Source: an uncultured bacterium (GTDB lineage: Bacteria > Planctomycetota > GCA-002687715). Taken from it: a stretch of 64,000 nucleotides of DNA. Below the pieces are notes generated by a model. It was not told the origin of the DNA. It was given only the letters and a program-made list of their open reading frames with translations, and made no database searches. A program made the translations under genes and the position numbers. Shown here piece after piece: positions 1 through 8,559 of the stretch. How positions within the stretch are numbered: position 1 is the first letter of the stretch; each line of letters opens with the position of its first letter. The stretch lies in the NCBI GenBank assembly GCA_902826835.1, contig CADEGH010000011.1:1-64000 (forward strand), written 5' to 3'.

Positions 1-126
1 CATTCAACTCGTTGCGCAGAATCGGGTTACGGCGATTTAGCGCCCGGAACTTCGGACTAGTCGGGCGGAATCCCGCCTTGGGGAAGTTCCACCTCCTCCC
101 ACTCGTCTCCTTCCCGGGGATCCTGC

Positions 127-1284
127 ATGAGCCGACTTCCCATCTGGATGGCTGGAATCGCGATCGCGAGCGGCGTTCTGACCGTGGGCCTCACCGTCCT
201 GCTGCGGGAAGAGGTGACGGAGGATCCGGTCCCATCCCGACCCTCGGCAGTCGCGAACCATCCGCCGCAGCCCGGTGCCGCGTTTGTGGCCGCCGACGGC
301 GTTGCCACCGTGCAGGCCGCCCCTACCGAGGGACTTCTGCTGGACGCTCCTCGCGAACAGCCGATCACCCGTAGGCAGCTCGGTTCGGAGCCGCGCGCCT
401 ACTGGCACATCCGCGTCCAGAAAGAAGACGGACGACCCGTTGATCAAGTCCGACTGCACGCTCGCGCCACCGGAATCTCACCAGAGTCCCTGCGCTCTTG
501 GTCCATCAGCCGAAGCTGGCCGGACGGCATCGCGGACATCGAGGGAATCCCGGACAGTGCTCCCTTCCCGAAAAACAGCCGCATCCACCTGCAGGCCGAG
601 GTCCTCGGCCCCACCGCGCCACGCGCGGATTACGCCCTGGATACCACCCCACATCGCCTCGATATCGTGGTTCCTCCCACTGGAGCCATCAGCGCCCGGG
701 TGGTCGGGATGTCGGGAGAGAGCATCTATGAATTCCTGAGCTGCACAGTCGAAGTCCTCGGTGCTCCCATTGGCTCGGATTCCAGCCCCCTCGAATTTCC
801 GCGCCCGGATCGAGAAGAACTCCGCCTCATCGCGGGTCAACTCAATCTGCGCCATGTCGCTCTCGGCCAGCGCATCAAGGTCACGGTAGGCCCTTCGGCT
901 CTCTATGCTGGCACCAGCGTCGTGATCTCGGGCCCCACCTCGGAGGGAGAGACCCTCGAACCCGTCATTTATGTGCGTCCCAACGGCCGGAGAGTACTCG
1001 CCAAACTTCTGACGTCGGACTCCAAGCTCCACCAGCTTTCCGAGGTGCTAGTGATTTGGCGGTCCGGGGACTCCGGTCAAATGGAAAACCAGAACCGGTT
1101 GATGACAGCCCAGGACGGGACATTGGTGATCCCTCTCTTGGCGCGACATTTCCGCGCTGACGTCCAACACCGAGTCTTGCGATTCGAGACGAGGGCCCAC
1201 GGAAGCGCCGAAGTGGACTTGCCGTCGGTCGCTCCTGACAAAGACCTGGATCTCGGTGAGCTCATCCTCCGGCGTGCACAATAA
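127..1284 (+). CDS. membrane-anchored protein, short paralogue of the regulatory-domain family
   Basis: The protein has 385 residues. One hydrophobic segment at residues 6-25 follows a short basic N-terminus, so it is probably a signal anchor, with the rest outside the cytoplasm. A Pro/Ala-rich linker follows. The middle and C-terminal parts match the N-terminal half of the larger proteins at 1399 and 5402: all share a GPSA-type turn followed by a 'GP.S.GE' segment, and this one ends in DLDLGELILRR, where the others continue with DLDLGAFILREGPLVFGG. It therefore looks like a shorter or C-terminally truncated paralogue. Its function is unknown. It is the first of four genes in tandem on this strand, and their spacing (115, 12 and 211 bases) allows co-transcription. 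The ATG was chosen because the anchor begins there. Confidence 0.7.
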   Translation: MSRLPIWMAGIAIASGVLTVGLTVLLREEVTEDPVPSRPSAVANHPPQPGAAFVAADGVATVQAAPTEGLLLDAPREQPITRRQLGSEPRAYWHIRVQKEDGRPVDQVRLHARATGISPESLRSWSISRSWPDGIADIEGIPDSAPFPKNSRIHLQAEVLGPTAPRADYALDTTPHRLDIVVPPTGAISARVVGMSGESIYEFLSCTVEVLGAPIGSDSSPLEFPRPDREELRLIAGQLNLRHVALGQRIKVTVGPSALYAGTSVVISGPTSEGETLEPVIYVRPNGRRVLAKLLTSDSKLHQLSEVLVIWRSGDSGQMENQNRLMTAQDGTLVIPLLARHFRADVQHRVLRFETRAHGSAEVDLPSVAPDKDLDLGELILRRAQ

Positions 1285-1398
1285 GGCCTCGACTTCCGGA
1301 CGGAGTGCTCGCTTCAATATGATTGACCTTCTCGGGCCTTGCCTCGGCCTGCATCGTAGTCAGAGACCGAACGGGGAGCCCTCGCCACGGAGAAAGTC

Positions 1399-3738
1399 GT
1401 GAAAGCCCTTCGTCCCGGCTTGGTTGGGTTGTTCGCTCTGATTCTGATCCTCGTCCTTTATTTTCTCCTCAGGGACTGGAACCGCCACCCCGATGCCCCA
1501 TCGGGCCCGCTCGTACCGGTGGTAGAGACCATTCGTGGTTCGGATGCGAACGCTCTGCCAGCGCCAGCTCCCAAGACGCCATCCCCCATCGAAACCCGCC
1601 CGTTCCAGACGCCGGAGTTACCTGCCGCCCAGAGTGCTCCGACTCTGTCCTCCTCCGGACGGCCGGACGGCCTTTACCTCAAGGTGGTGGACCAAGGCGG
1701 CACGCCGGTTCCCCAGTTTTCCGTGGAGTTGATCCAATCCGGCGCAGGCGGCAACCAGAGCGACCTCAGGACGACGGATGGCCAGGGGGGGATACCACTC
1801 GGGAAGTGGCGAGCACGCAAGGCGGAGGGCACCCAAAAAATGGCCGCAAGGGCAAAGATCCTGTCGAAGTCTCCGACCGAGGTGTCGATTCCTCTCGACC
1901 TCGAAGCCGGCGAAGTCCGCATGGTGCTGCCGGATTGCGGAAGCCTGGAAATCGAAGTCGTCGGTCCGGATGGCGCGCGCCTTGAGGAGGACGTTCCGAT
2001 CGCGGCCGGAGTCTACGGAGTTCCTTCTGGAATGCCGGCATTCGGGGGGCTGGTCCGAAGCACCCACCTCAGCCTGACCGCCAAGGCCGGGTTCACCACC
2101 CTGGATTGGATCGAGTGTGGCAGCGAACTGGAGGTGAAGGTCGGGCCTTCGGCGCGGTATCGCGCCGAAACGGTCCGAATTGCTGGACCGATCAGCAGCG
2201 GCGAGCCGCGGCGCGAACAGGTGAAACTCTCGAGGTCCGCCACCATCCTGAAGGCCCAAGTGCTCGGCGAAAACGGGGAGCCACTGGCCGACACAACCAT
2301 CACACTGATCACCGAGGCCGTCCACACCAAGATGTCCTCCACGCGCCATCAGGCATTCGGCACGACCGACGAGCAAGGGATCGTAAGGGCGGAGGTAGAC
2401 CCGGCCGAATTCTGGGAAACCTCACAACACTCGTCCGGCAGCTCGAAGTATCGCGCCACTGTGGGTACGGACCGCAACACGAAAGGGGAGTGGACCAAAC
2501 ACCTTCCCTGGCCTCTGCCCTTCGGCGAGTTTGACTTGGGCGTCTTTCGCATCCAGACCGATCCCCTGGTTGTCGGTGGAACGGTCGTGGATTCCGTCGG
2601 AAAGCCAATGCGAGGGATTAGCGTTTCCCTCCTGGCTGATCCCAACTCCAAGCGCGACTCGCACGAATTTATGTACGTGCTAGCGCTGGGCGCCCAAACC
2701 GACAAAGATGGGCGCTTCGCACTGCGCGGACTCACGCAGCGTCGCGAAGTTTCCTTGACGCTCCGTTCCGAGACTCACGCGCTCGCTCAACCAGTTTCCG
2801 TTCCGGTCGGATCCGACAACGTGAAGCTAGTTGTCGAGGCCGCCGGTACTGTCCAAGGATGGTTGCGGATCGACGAGGGACAGCAGGCGACGGACCTTCT
2901 CCTGTCCGTCCTGGAATCCGCCTCTGGTGAATCCACGAAGATCCCGTTCGAGCCTCACGCAGGCGGTGCGGAACTCGTGAGGTTTCGAAAGAAGGGGCTG
3001 CGCGCCGGCCTCTACCGCCTGAAGGTCGCGTCGCTCGTGATTCCGGGATTGGAGTTGGCCGCGGTCGACGGACTGGTCGTCGTTGGAGGAGGGACCTGCG
3101 AGGACCAGCGAATTCAGGGCCTGGACCTGCGCGGTCGACTACGTCCAGTGGAAGTTCGGGTCCTCGACGATCGAGGTCAGGAACTGCCCCATGCGAGTGT
3201 GAAGGTGTCGGGTGAAAACGGCCAATATGGCCGAGAAGCTCGGACTGGAGCCGATGGTCTCGCGAAAATCTGGATTGCCCCCTCCGGATCGTCAGTGTCG
3301 GTCTCGAAATCCGGATTCCTGGGACAGGTCCATGACAACCTCACCGCCGACGTCCAGATTCGCATGAGCGTGGCGCCCACGATGCGGCTTACGATCGACT
3401 GGCCCGCTTCGGCGACCGAAGCGCTGATGCGAGGTGCCACGGTAGTGCTCTTGGGTGCCGACGAGGGCAAGCACGACGACGCGTCCGGGGCTTTCCCGAG
3501 CGAGCACTCCGAACTGGATGAAGGCGGAACGCACGTGCTTCGTCCCTCCCATTTGGGCAAGCGGCGACTCCAAATTACGCCCGAAAACTACCACCCCTTT
3601 CTCGCGTACGACCGCGTTCCGATCGAGCCCGATCCGGCGAAAATCACCATCGATGCGGCCACGGGCGATATCAACCTGCGACTGAAAGTAAGCGAGGCGG
3701 CGCTCGCCGCGAGCTTCGTCCCCGAACGGAACCGGTAG
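1399..3738 (+). CDS. large membrane-anchored carboxypeptidase-regulatory-like protein
   Basis: The protein has 779 residues and a GTG start preceded by a GGAG-type site. Residues 7-24 form a hydrophobic anchor and are followed by a Pro-rich linker to about residue 85. The rest is predicted beta-sandwich, with several segments of the carboxypeptidase-regulatory-like (CarboxypepD_reg) type: a value-V-x-D/G-x-x-G-x-P opening and a 'T-D-x-x-G' turn, as in GTVVDSVGKPMRGIS near residue 393. No catalytic motif is visible. The closest relative in the window is the 782-residue protein at 5402, which is collinear with it (GSLEIEVVGPDGA against GSLQIEVVGPEGA; LPWPLPFGEFDLG against LPWPLPEGDLDLG). Surface display or binding is a plausible role but is inference. 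Confidence 0.72.
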   Translation: MKALRPGLVGLFALILILVLYFLLRDWNRHPDAPSGPLVPVVETIRGSDANALPAPAPKTPSPIETRPFQTPELPAAQSAPTLSSSGRPDGLYLKVVDQGGTPVPQFSVELIQSGAGGNQSDLRTTDGQGGIPLGKWRARKAEGTQKMAARAKILSKSPTEVSIPLDLEAGEVRMVLPDCGSLEIEVVGPDGARLEEDVPIAAGVYGVPSGMPAFGGLVRSTHLSLTAKAGFTTLDWIECGSELEVKVGPSARYRAETVRIAGPISSGEPRREQVKLSRSATILKAQVLGENGEPLADTTITLITEAVHTKMSSTRHQAFGTTDEQGIVRAEVDPAEFWETSQHSSGSSKYRATVGTDRNTKGEWTKHLPWPLPFGEFDLGVFRIQTDPLVVGGTVVDSVGKPMRGISVSLLADPNSKRDSHEFMYVLALGAQTDKDGRFALRGLTQRREVSLTLRSETHALAQPVSVPVGSDNVKLVVEAAGTVQGWLRIDEGQQATDLLLSVLESASGESTKIPFEPHAGGAELVRFRKKGLRAGLYRLKVASLVIPGLELAAVDGLVVVGGGTCEDQRIQGLDLRGRLRPVEVRVLDDRGQELPHASVKVSGENGQYGREARTGADGLAKIWIAPSGSSVSVSKSGFLGQVHDNLTADVQIRMSVAPTMRLTIDWPASATEALMRGATVVLLGADEGKHDDASGAFPSEHSELDEGGTHVLRPSHLGKRRLQITPENYHPFLAYDRVPIEPDPAKITIDAATGDINLRLKVSEAALAASFVPERNR

Positions 3739-3750
3739 GATGGTGCGACC

Positions 3751-5190
3751 ATGGCTCGCCACCTCTGCTGGATTCTGCTCGCAGTTCCCATCCTCGCGGT
3801 CGTCGTCTGGGGATGGTGGCAGGAAGAGCAAGCATTCCTCTCGGTCAACTCCTCGATACCTGAGCCTACCGTGCTTACGGGGTCCAAGAGCGGCTCCGAA
3901 GAATCGCCTCAACTCCAATCGCGACGCTTCGATCGGGAGCGGCGGGAAGTAGTCGCTTCGCGTCGGGAAAGCGTGCCGCCGGGCGTTTCTCAGCGCGATG
4001 GCGCAGTGTCCGACCAGGAATCCACCCTGCCGATCATCCTGCGCGGCCTGGTCGTCGATCCGACCGGTGCCCCGATCCGAAATGCCGCGATTGCCCTCAT
4101 CGTGGCGCAGCCCGGTCAGAGCCACCCGGAGAACCGGCGGGAACTTCCGAAGGTCATCTCGGGGGATGATGGAGACTTCACCCTCCGGGGCGTGCCCCCC
4201 GAGTCGGCCTTCCAACTCCACGCCACTCGCCCGGGGTACGTCGTCGATTCCATGCTCACGGTCGAGCCGGGGACGACCTTCGCCCTGATCATCATGTTCC
4301 CGACCGGCGCCTTGCGCGGACAGGTTCGATTGGGTCCGGACCAATCTCATAAGGACTTCTGCATGTTCCTCGCCGGCGGAACGGAGCGCCTGGAGGGCAG
4401 TCTCGGCCCCCCCGATCCCGTAACCGGACTTCACGATTACCGCTTCGAGGAGGTCCTTCCGGGCGTGTACGAGTTCGGATTCGATTCCCGGCAAGTCGAT
4501 GGAGCCTCGCGCGTCTTGTTCTCCAAGGTGGTCATTCCCGCGGACCGGTTATGCCATGACTCCCGCTTGAGAATCGTCGACCTGACCACGGAAATCAGAA
4601 CCCTGAGATTGACGATCCTCGATGACCAGGGCCGCCCGTTGGCCAAAGCCTATGTCTCCCCCCACAAGGCGAATCGGTTCCCGCCCCCGGTCCAGACGAA
4701 TTCGGAAGGGATCGCTGTCCTCCCCAAGGCGGAAAAGCCCATGTCCATCACGGTCCACCATCCCGACTACATGGTGGCAAGACGTACCGACATCGACGCC
4801 GATCAAGTCGTGCGGCTCGAGTCCCCTCTCGATGTCGAATTTCACGTCTCGGTTCCCGACGCCATCAGAGCTCGATTTCCTCGTGTTGAATTGAAGGTCA
4901 CACCCCGCGATCTCGATCTCGCGCGCCGGATGTCGAGCATGTCGAGAGTCGTCGACCAAGGCACGGCCATCCCGGGCAACGGGGATTCTCGAGTGCCGCT
5001 CCAATTCCGCGGGGAAGCCTCGGTGCGCATCAATCTCTTTCAGTCCGAGTCGGCCCTGTTCGCCGCCGCGACGATCGAGCCGACTCCCTCGATCATCACT
5101 ATTCCCGAGAGTGGCACCCATTTCGCGTTCACCCTCCACATCAACGAAGACGCCGTGCCAACCGAGAGACCAGGGGCCACACCAAGGTGA
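3751..5190 (+). CDS. membrane-anchored protein with carboxypeptidase-regulatory-like domain
   Basis: The protein has 479 residues and starts 12 bases after the upstream stop, which suggests one transcript with it. Residues 5-22 are a hydrophobic anchor ending in WGWW. At about residues 95-175 there is a typical regulatory-like sandwich (GLVVDPTGAPIRNAAIALIV, then DGDFTLRGVPPES). A second such segment at about 285-340 has DDQGRPLAKAYVSP and NSEGIAVLPK. It is not collinear with the 779- and 782-residue neighbours but has the same overall plan of anchor, linker and beta-sandwich repeats. No enzyme motif is seen and its role is unknown. Confidence 0.7.
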   Translation: MARHLCWILLAVPILAVVVWGWWQEEQAFLSVNSSIPEPTVLTGSKSGSEESPQLQSRRFDRERREVVASRRESVPPGVSQRDGAVSDQESTLPIILRGLVVDPTGAPIRNAAIALIVAQPGQSHPENRRELPKVISGDDGDFTLRGVPPESAFQLHATRPGYVVDSMLTVEPGTTFALIIMFPTGALRGQVRLGPDQSHKDFCMFLAGGTERLEGSLGPPDPVTGLHDYRFEEVLPGVYEFGFDSRQVDGASRVLFSKVVIPADRLCHDSRLRIVDLTTEIRTLRLTILDDQGRPLAKAYVSPHKANRFPPPVQTNSEGIAVLPKAEKPMSITVHHPDYMVARRTDIDADQVVRLESPLDVEFHVSVPDAIRARFPRVELKVTPRDLDLARRMSSMSRVVDQGTAIPGNGDSRVPLQFRGEASVRINLFQSESALFAAATIEPTPSIITIPESGTHFAFTLHINEDAVPTERPGATPR

Positions 5191-5401
5191 GCGGCCTTTC
5201 TGATGACCGCCCCTTCGACGCACACCCCCTGAGCCAACATGGGAGGCGGTTTTTCGAATGCGGTCGATCAATCGTGCGACCGAGGACCAACTCGCGAAGC
5301 CCTATCTACGTCCGTGGTCATTCGAGGTGCGACTCGCTCGGACTGATATTGCCATTCCATTCACTCGCGGAGCGGAGACCCTCGATCATGAGGTACCCGA
5401 C

Positions 5402-7750
5402 ATGACTGCGAAGCGGGCCTGGCTCGCGGCATTGGCGGCGCTCACCGTCGCATTGGCCCTCTACCTGGCCTTTGGCCGGGCCACACGTCCCGTGGCAACC
5501 AGCGCTCCTCTCCCCTCCGCCGGATTGTCCCCAGCGCCACCGGCCGCGGAGGAGGAGGCTACACGTCCGACCGCGCTCATCGACCGCGACATCATCGCCG
5601 AGACCAGCACCCCGAGCAGTCTCAGGGCGCCCATCGCTCCACAGGAGGAACAGAGTTCCGATGCGACCGATCCCTACGTCTTGAAGGTCGTGACCGCCGA
5701 CGGGAAACCCGTCGCAGGCCTGACCATCCACCTTCACCAGTTCTACCGGGCGGGTGACGGCCGCATGATGGACGAACGAATCACCTCTGAGGAAGGACTC
5801 GTGCCACTGGGCCGCTGGCTCGAATCCAAACCCATTCAGCCCGAGCGGCTGGTCGCGATCGCCGATGTCTTTGGCAGCTCCCAGACCGGGGTCGTCGTCC
5901 CGCTCGACCGCAAATTCGGCGAAGTCCGGATGGTGCTGTCCGGCTTCGGCAGTCTGCAAATCGAAGTGGTGGGTCCGGAAGGAGCCATCATTGAGGAGGA
6001 CTTGTCTCTTCGCTTCTTCTTGTTGGGCTACCACTTGGGCAAACCCGAGTTGGTACCCCGGCCCTTCGAGGTGTCCCGCGAACTCGCGGCCAATGCCGGC
6101 AGAGCGACCCTTGTCTGGGTCGAGTGTGGCATCGAGGTTCACCTGCGAGCCGGACCATCCCGGCAATTCACCGCCAAGACGTTTCGAATGGACGGACCGG
6201 CTTCGGATGGTGAATCCCGGCGAGTGCAGGTAGCCCTGGATCGCCGCTTCACCCGACTTCGAGCTCGCGTGCTCGGGGAGGACGGGATACCACTCACCCA
6301 GACTTCCATCGATCTGCTTACGGAGACTTCCCATCAGCTCGGGGTCTCGCGTAATTCTCACCGATTTGGCGTGACAAACGTCGACGGCGAAGTCTTCCGT
6401 GAAGTTGATCCTGATCAGCTTTGGGGCACGACCCTGCATTCACCCCTGGTTTCGCGCTACCGTGCCAGCGTCGCCCTGGCCGCGCGTGGCGACAGAACGG
6501 CCGACTGGACTGCTCCGCTGCCCTGGCCCCTACCTGAGGGCGACCTGGATCTCGGTGCGTTCATCCTCCGAGAGGGACCACTCGTCTTCGGCGGAGTGAT
6601 CGTGGATTCGGCAGGGGGGGCGATGAAAGGCCTCTCCATGCGCGCGCGCCTACCAACGGGCCAAACGGGAGCCCCCGAGGACTCTATGGGCGTCCGGAAG
6701 CTGAGTGCTCTTTCAGACTCGGACGGACGATTTGAAATGCGCGGAGTAACCAGCCTCCGACGCCTCGCACTCGAAGTTGAAGATCAGATTCACGTCCTCG
6801 CTGCACCTGTCTTGGCGGACGTCGGATCTACCAATCTCCGATTGGTCGTCGTTGAATCCGGCGGCATCGAGGGATGGATGCATCCGGAGACCGAACCACC
6901 GGACGCTGCATACGAAGTCTTCATGCACACAGCGGGCACGTGGGAAAAAGTGCTCATGAGCAGTCGTGCCATCGAGAAGGGCGAGACGAGCTACTCCTTC
7001 AGCAGTCGGAAATTGCGCCCAGGCCGCTATCGTCTGACCGTCCAATCCCGCTTGGTCCCGGGCGTAGAACTCGCTCGGATCGAGGACATCCTCGTGGAAT
7101 CCGGCCAAGTCTGCCGCGACCCTCGTTTGCAAGGTATCGATCTTCGAGGGCGACTGCGTCTCATCCGTGTTCAGGTGACAGGCGACAGAAACACGCCGTG
7201 CCCAAACGCCCGCGTTGGGGTCACGAGTGCGGCGACCGCCCGTCGACACGAATCGAGAACGGACTCGGGTGGAGTCGCCGAGGTTTGGGTCTCGGCGGTC
7301 GGCACCCTGGTCTCGGCGATGGCCCCGGGGTTCTTGACGCAAACGAAGGAGAGCCTCGGCACGGACCTCGCGTTCCGCTTACAGCCGGCGCCAACGATCC
7401 TAGTCAAGGTCGAGTGGCCACGGGATGCCACCGACGCCCAAATCGAGGACGCGCGAATTATGCTGCTTCCTGCGACCCAGGAGTCGACAGGCGAGCCGCA
7501 GGGGTTGCGGGACTTCGATGTGGCCACCCGCCGAGCGGACGGTCTTTGGGTGTTCCGGCCCACCCACTGCGGCCGGCGTCGATTCCACATCGTCCCGGCA
7601 AGTCCTGGGCGGTATTCCACCCTCCTCATGGGTGATGAGCTCGAGCCGGCGGAGATCAGCGTCGAGCTCAACTCCAATCTGTCCGTGATCGACCTGAGGG
7701 TGCCGTCGCTGAGCTGGAGATACCCGACGGAGGCCGCCGAGTCCAAGTGA
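5402..7750 (+). CDS. large membrane-anchored regulatory-like protein, paralogue of the 1399 gene
   Basis: The protein has 782 residues. The reading frame is open from 5258, but the ATG at 5402 is preferred because GAGG lies about 8 bases upstream and a hydrophobic anchor (AWLAALAALTVALALYLAF) begins directly after it. The sequence is collinear with the 779-residue protein at 1399 over its whole length, so the two are tandem duplicates separated by the unrelated 479-residue gene. Regulatory-like segments with the turn 'SDSDGRFEMRGV' are visible near residue 440. The C-terminal third contains an 'RTDSGGVAEVWVSA' segment, again shared with the paralogue. No catalytic residues can be recognised. 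An extracytoplasmic location is inferred from the anchor. Confidence 0.72.
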   Translation: MTAKRAWLAALAALTVALALYLAFGRATRPVATSAPLPSAGLSPAPPAAEEEATRPTALIDRDIIAETSTPSSLRAPIAPQEEQSSDATDPYVLKVVTADGKPVAGLTIHLHQFYRAGDGRMMDERITSEEGLVPLGRWLESKPIQPERLVAIADVFGSSQTGVVVPLDRKFGEVRMVLSGFGSLQIEVVGPEGAIIEEDLSLRFFLLGYHLGKPELVPRPFEVSRELAANAGRATLVWVECGIEVHLRAGPSRQFTAKTFRMDGPASDGESRRVQVALDRRFTRLRARVLGEDGIPLTQTSIDLLTETSHQLGVSRNSHRFGVTNVDGEVFREVDPDQLWGTTLHSPLVSRYRASVALAARGDRTADWTAPLPWPLPEGDLDLGAFILREGPLVFGGVIVDSAGGAMKGLSMRARLPTGQTGAPEDSMGVRKLSALSDSDGRFEMRGVTSLRRLALEVEDQIHVLAAPVLADVGSTNLRLVVVESGGIEGWMHPETEPPDAAYEVFMHTAGTWEKVLMSSRAIEKGETSYSFSSRKLRPGRYRLTVQSRLVPGVELARIEDILVESGQVCRDPRLQGIDLRGRLRLIRVQVTGDRNTPCPNARVGVTSAATARRHESRTDSGGVAEVWVSAVGTLVSAMAPGFLTQTKESLGTDLAFRLQPAPTILVKVEWPRDATDAQIEDARIMLLPATQESTGEPQGLRDFDVATRRADGLWVFRPTHCGRRRFHIVPASPGRYSTLLMGDELEPAEISVELNSNLSVIDLRVPSLSWRYPTEAAESK

Positions 7751-8067
7751 GGCGGCTCGCTCTCGCGGCCTCATCCGTTCTGGATCCCGATGGCGAGAGG
7801 GGTCGGTAATGACCGACAACCCACCGCTCGCGGAATCCCGCAGGCTTGGTGGTGGGACTGGGGGGAATTCCCCAGATCGCCACGCGGACAGGTAGCAGAG
7901 ACCGAATTCGGTCACCGCGCTATCTGCTTGTGCCGGCATGACTAAGGAGGGATTCCCGGGTGACCACCCGATCCCACTCCTTCGGCGGCTCGCGGATTGC
8001 TTAGGGATCGAGGGCGCGCGGCCTCGTGCTCTATGCACAGAGCTTCGCGCACGCCGAGAGAGCCACC
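7751..8067. other. intergenic stretch with clustered inverted repeats
   Basis: No convincing gene is seen in these 317 bases. They contain GTCGGT/ACCGAC (7802-7817, 4-base loop), CCCACC paired with GGTGGG around an inner GCGG/CCGC (7820-7856), and the perfect palindrome GGGGAATTCCCC (7862-7873). None is followed by a T-run, so a rho-independent terminator cannot be claimed. A structured 3' end for the preceding transcript is possible. Confidence 0.3.
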
Positions 8068-8547
8068 ATGAAAATCCAAGATGTCATGACCAGGCGGGTC
8101 TGCACCGTTTCCGGTCGAGCCAGCCTGGCGGATGCCGCGCGCCTGATGTGGGAAAAAAACTGCGGGGTGATTCCCGTGGTCGACGACGCGGAGGCCATCA
8201 TCGGGGTCATCACCGACCGCGACGTGTGCATGGGTGCCCTCACCCAGGCGCGACCCATCCACGAAATCCCGGTGACGATGTCGATGAGCAAGAACGTAGC
8301 GACGTGCAGGGACACCGACGATCTCGAAACCGTGGAGGCCATCATGGCCGAGCGGCGGATTCGTCGAGTCCCGGTTGTGGATGACACCCGGCGAGCGGTC
8401 GGGATCGTCTCCCTCGATGATCTGGCTCGGGTCGCGCTCGAATTGCGCGTCGGCAAGGAGAAGGTCACACTGAATCGCGGACTCGCGCGCACGCTCGGAA
8501 TCCTGAGCCAGCCGGAGCCGCTCCAAGCGCTGTCGGCGATCAGTTGA
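8068..8547 (+). CDS. CBS-domain pair protein
   Basis: The protein has 159 residues from the ATG at 8068, which has GAGAG about 7 bases upstream. The frame is open 14 codons further up, but the family motif MKIQDVMT...C starts here. Two CBS motifs form a Bateman module: residues 1-60 (DVMTRRVCTVSG, then EAIIGVITDRDVC) and residues 70-130 (MSMSKNVATC, then RRAVGIVSLDDLARV). Such modules bind adenosyl nucleotides and report energy or ligand state. No output domain is fused, so it is a stand-alone sensor of unknown partner. It converges with the WD40 gene, leaving 12 bases between the two stops. Confidence 0.88.
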   Translation: MKIQDVMTRRVCTVSGRASLADAARLMWEKNCGVIPVVDDAEAIIGVITDRDVCMGALTQARPIHEIPVTMSMSKNVATCRDTDDLETVEAIMAERRIRRVPVVDDTRRAVGIVSLDDLARVALELRVGKEKVTLNRGLARTLGILSQPEPLQALSAIS

Positions 8548-8559
8548 CCAAGAGGGTAG

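Noticed and set aside
5258..5401. N-terminal extension of the 782-residue protein
   Set aside because: It would place 48 charged residues before the membrane anchor, and the ATG at 5402 has a GAGG site directly upstream.
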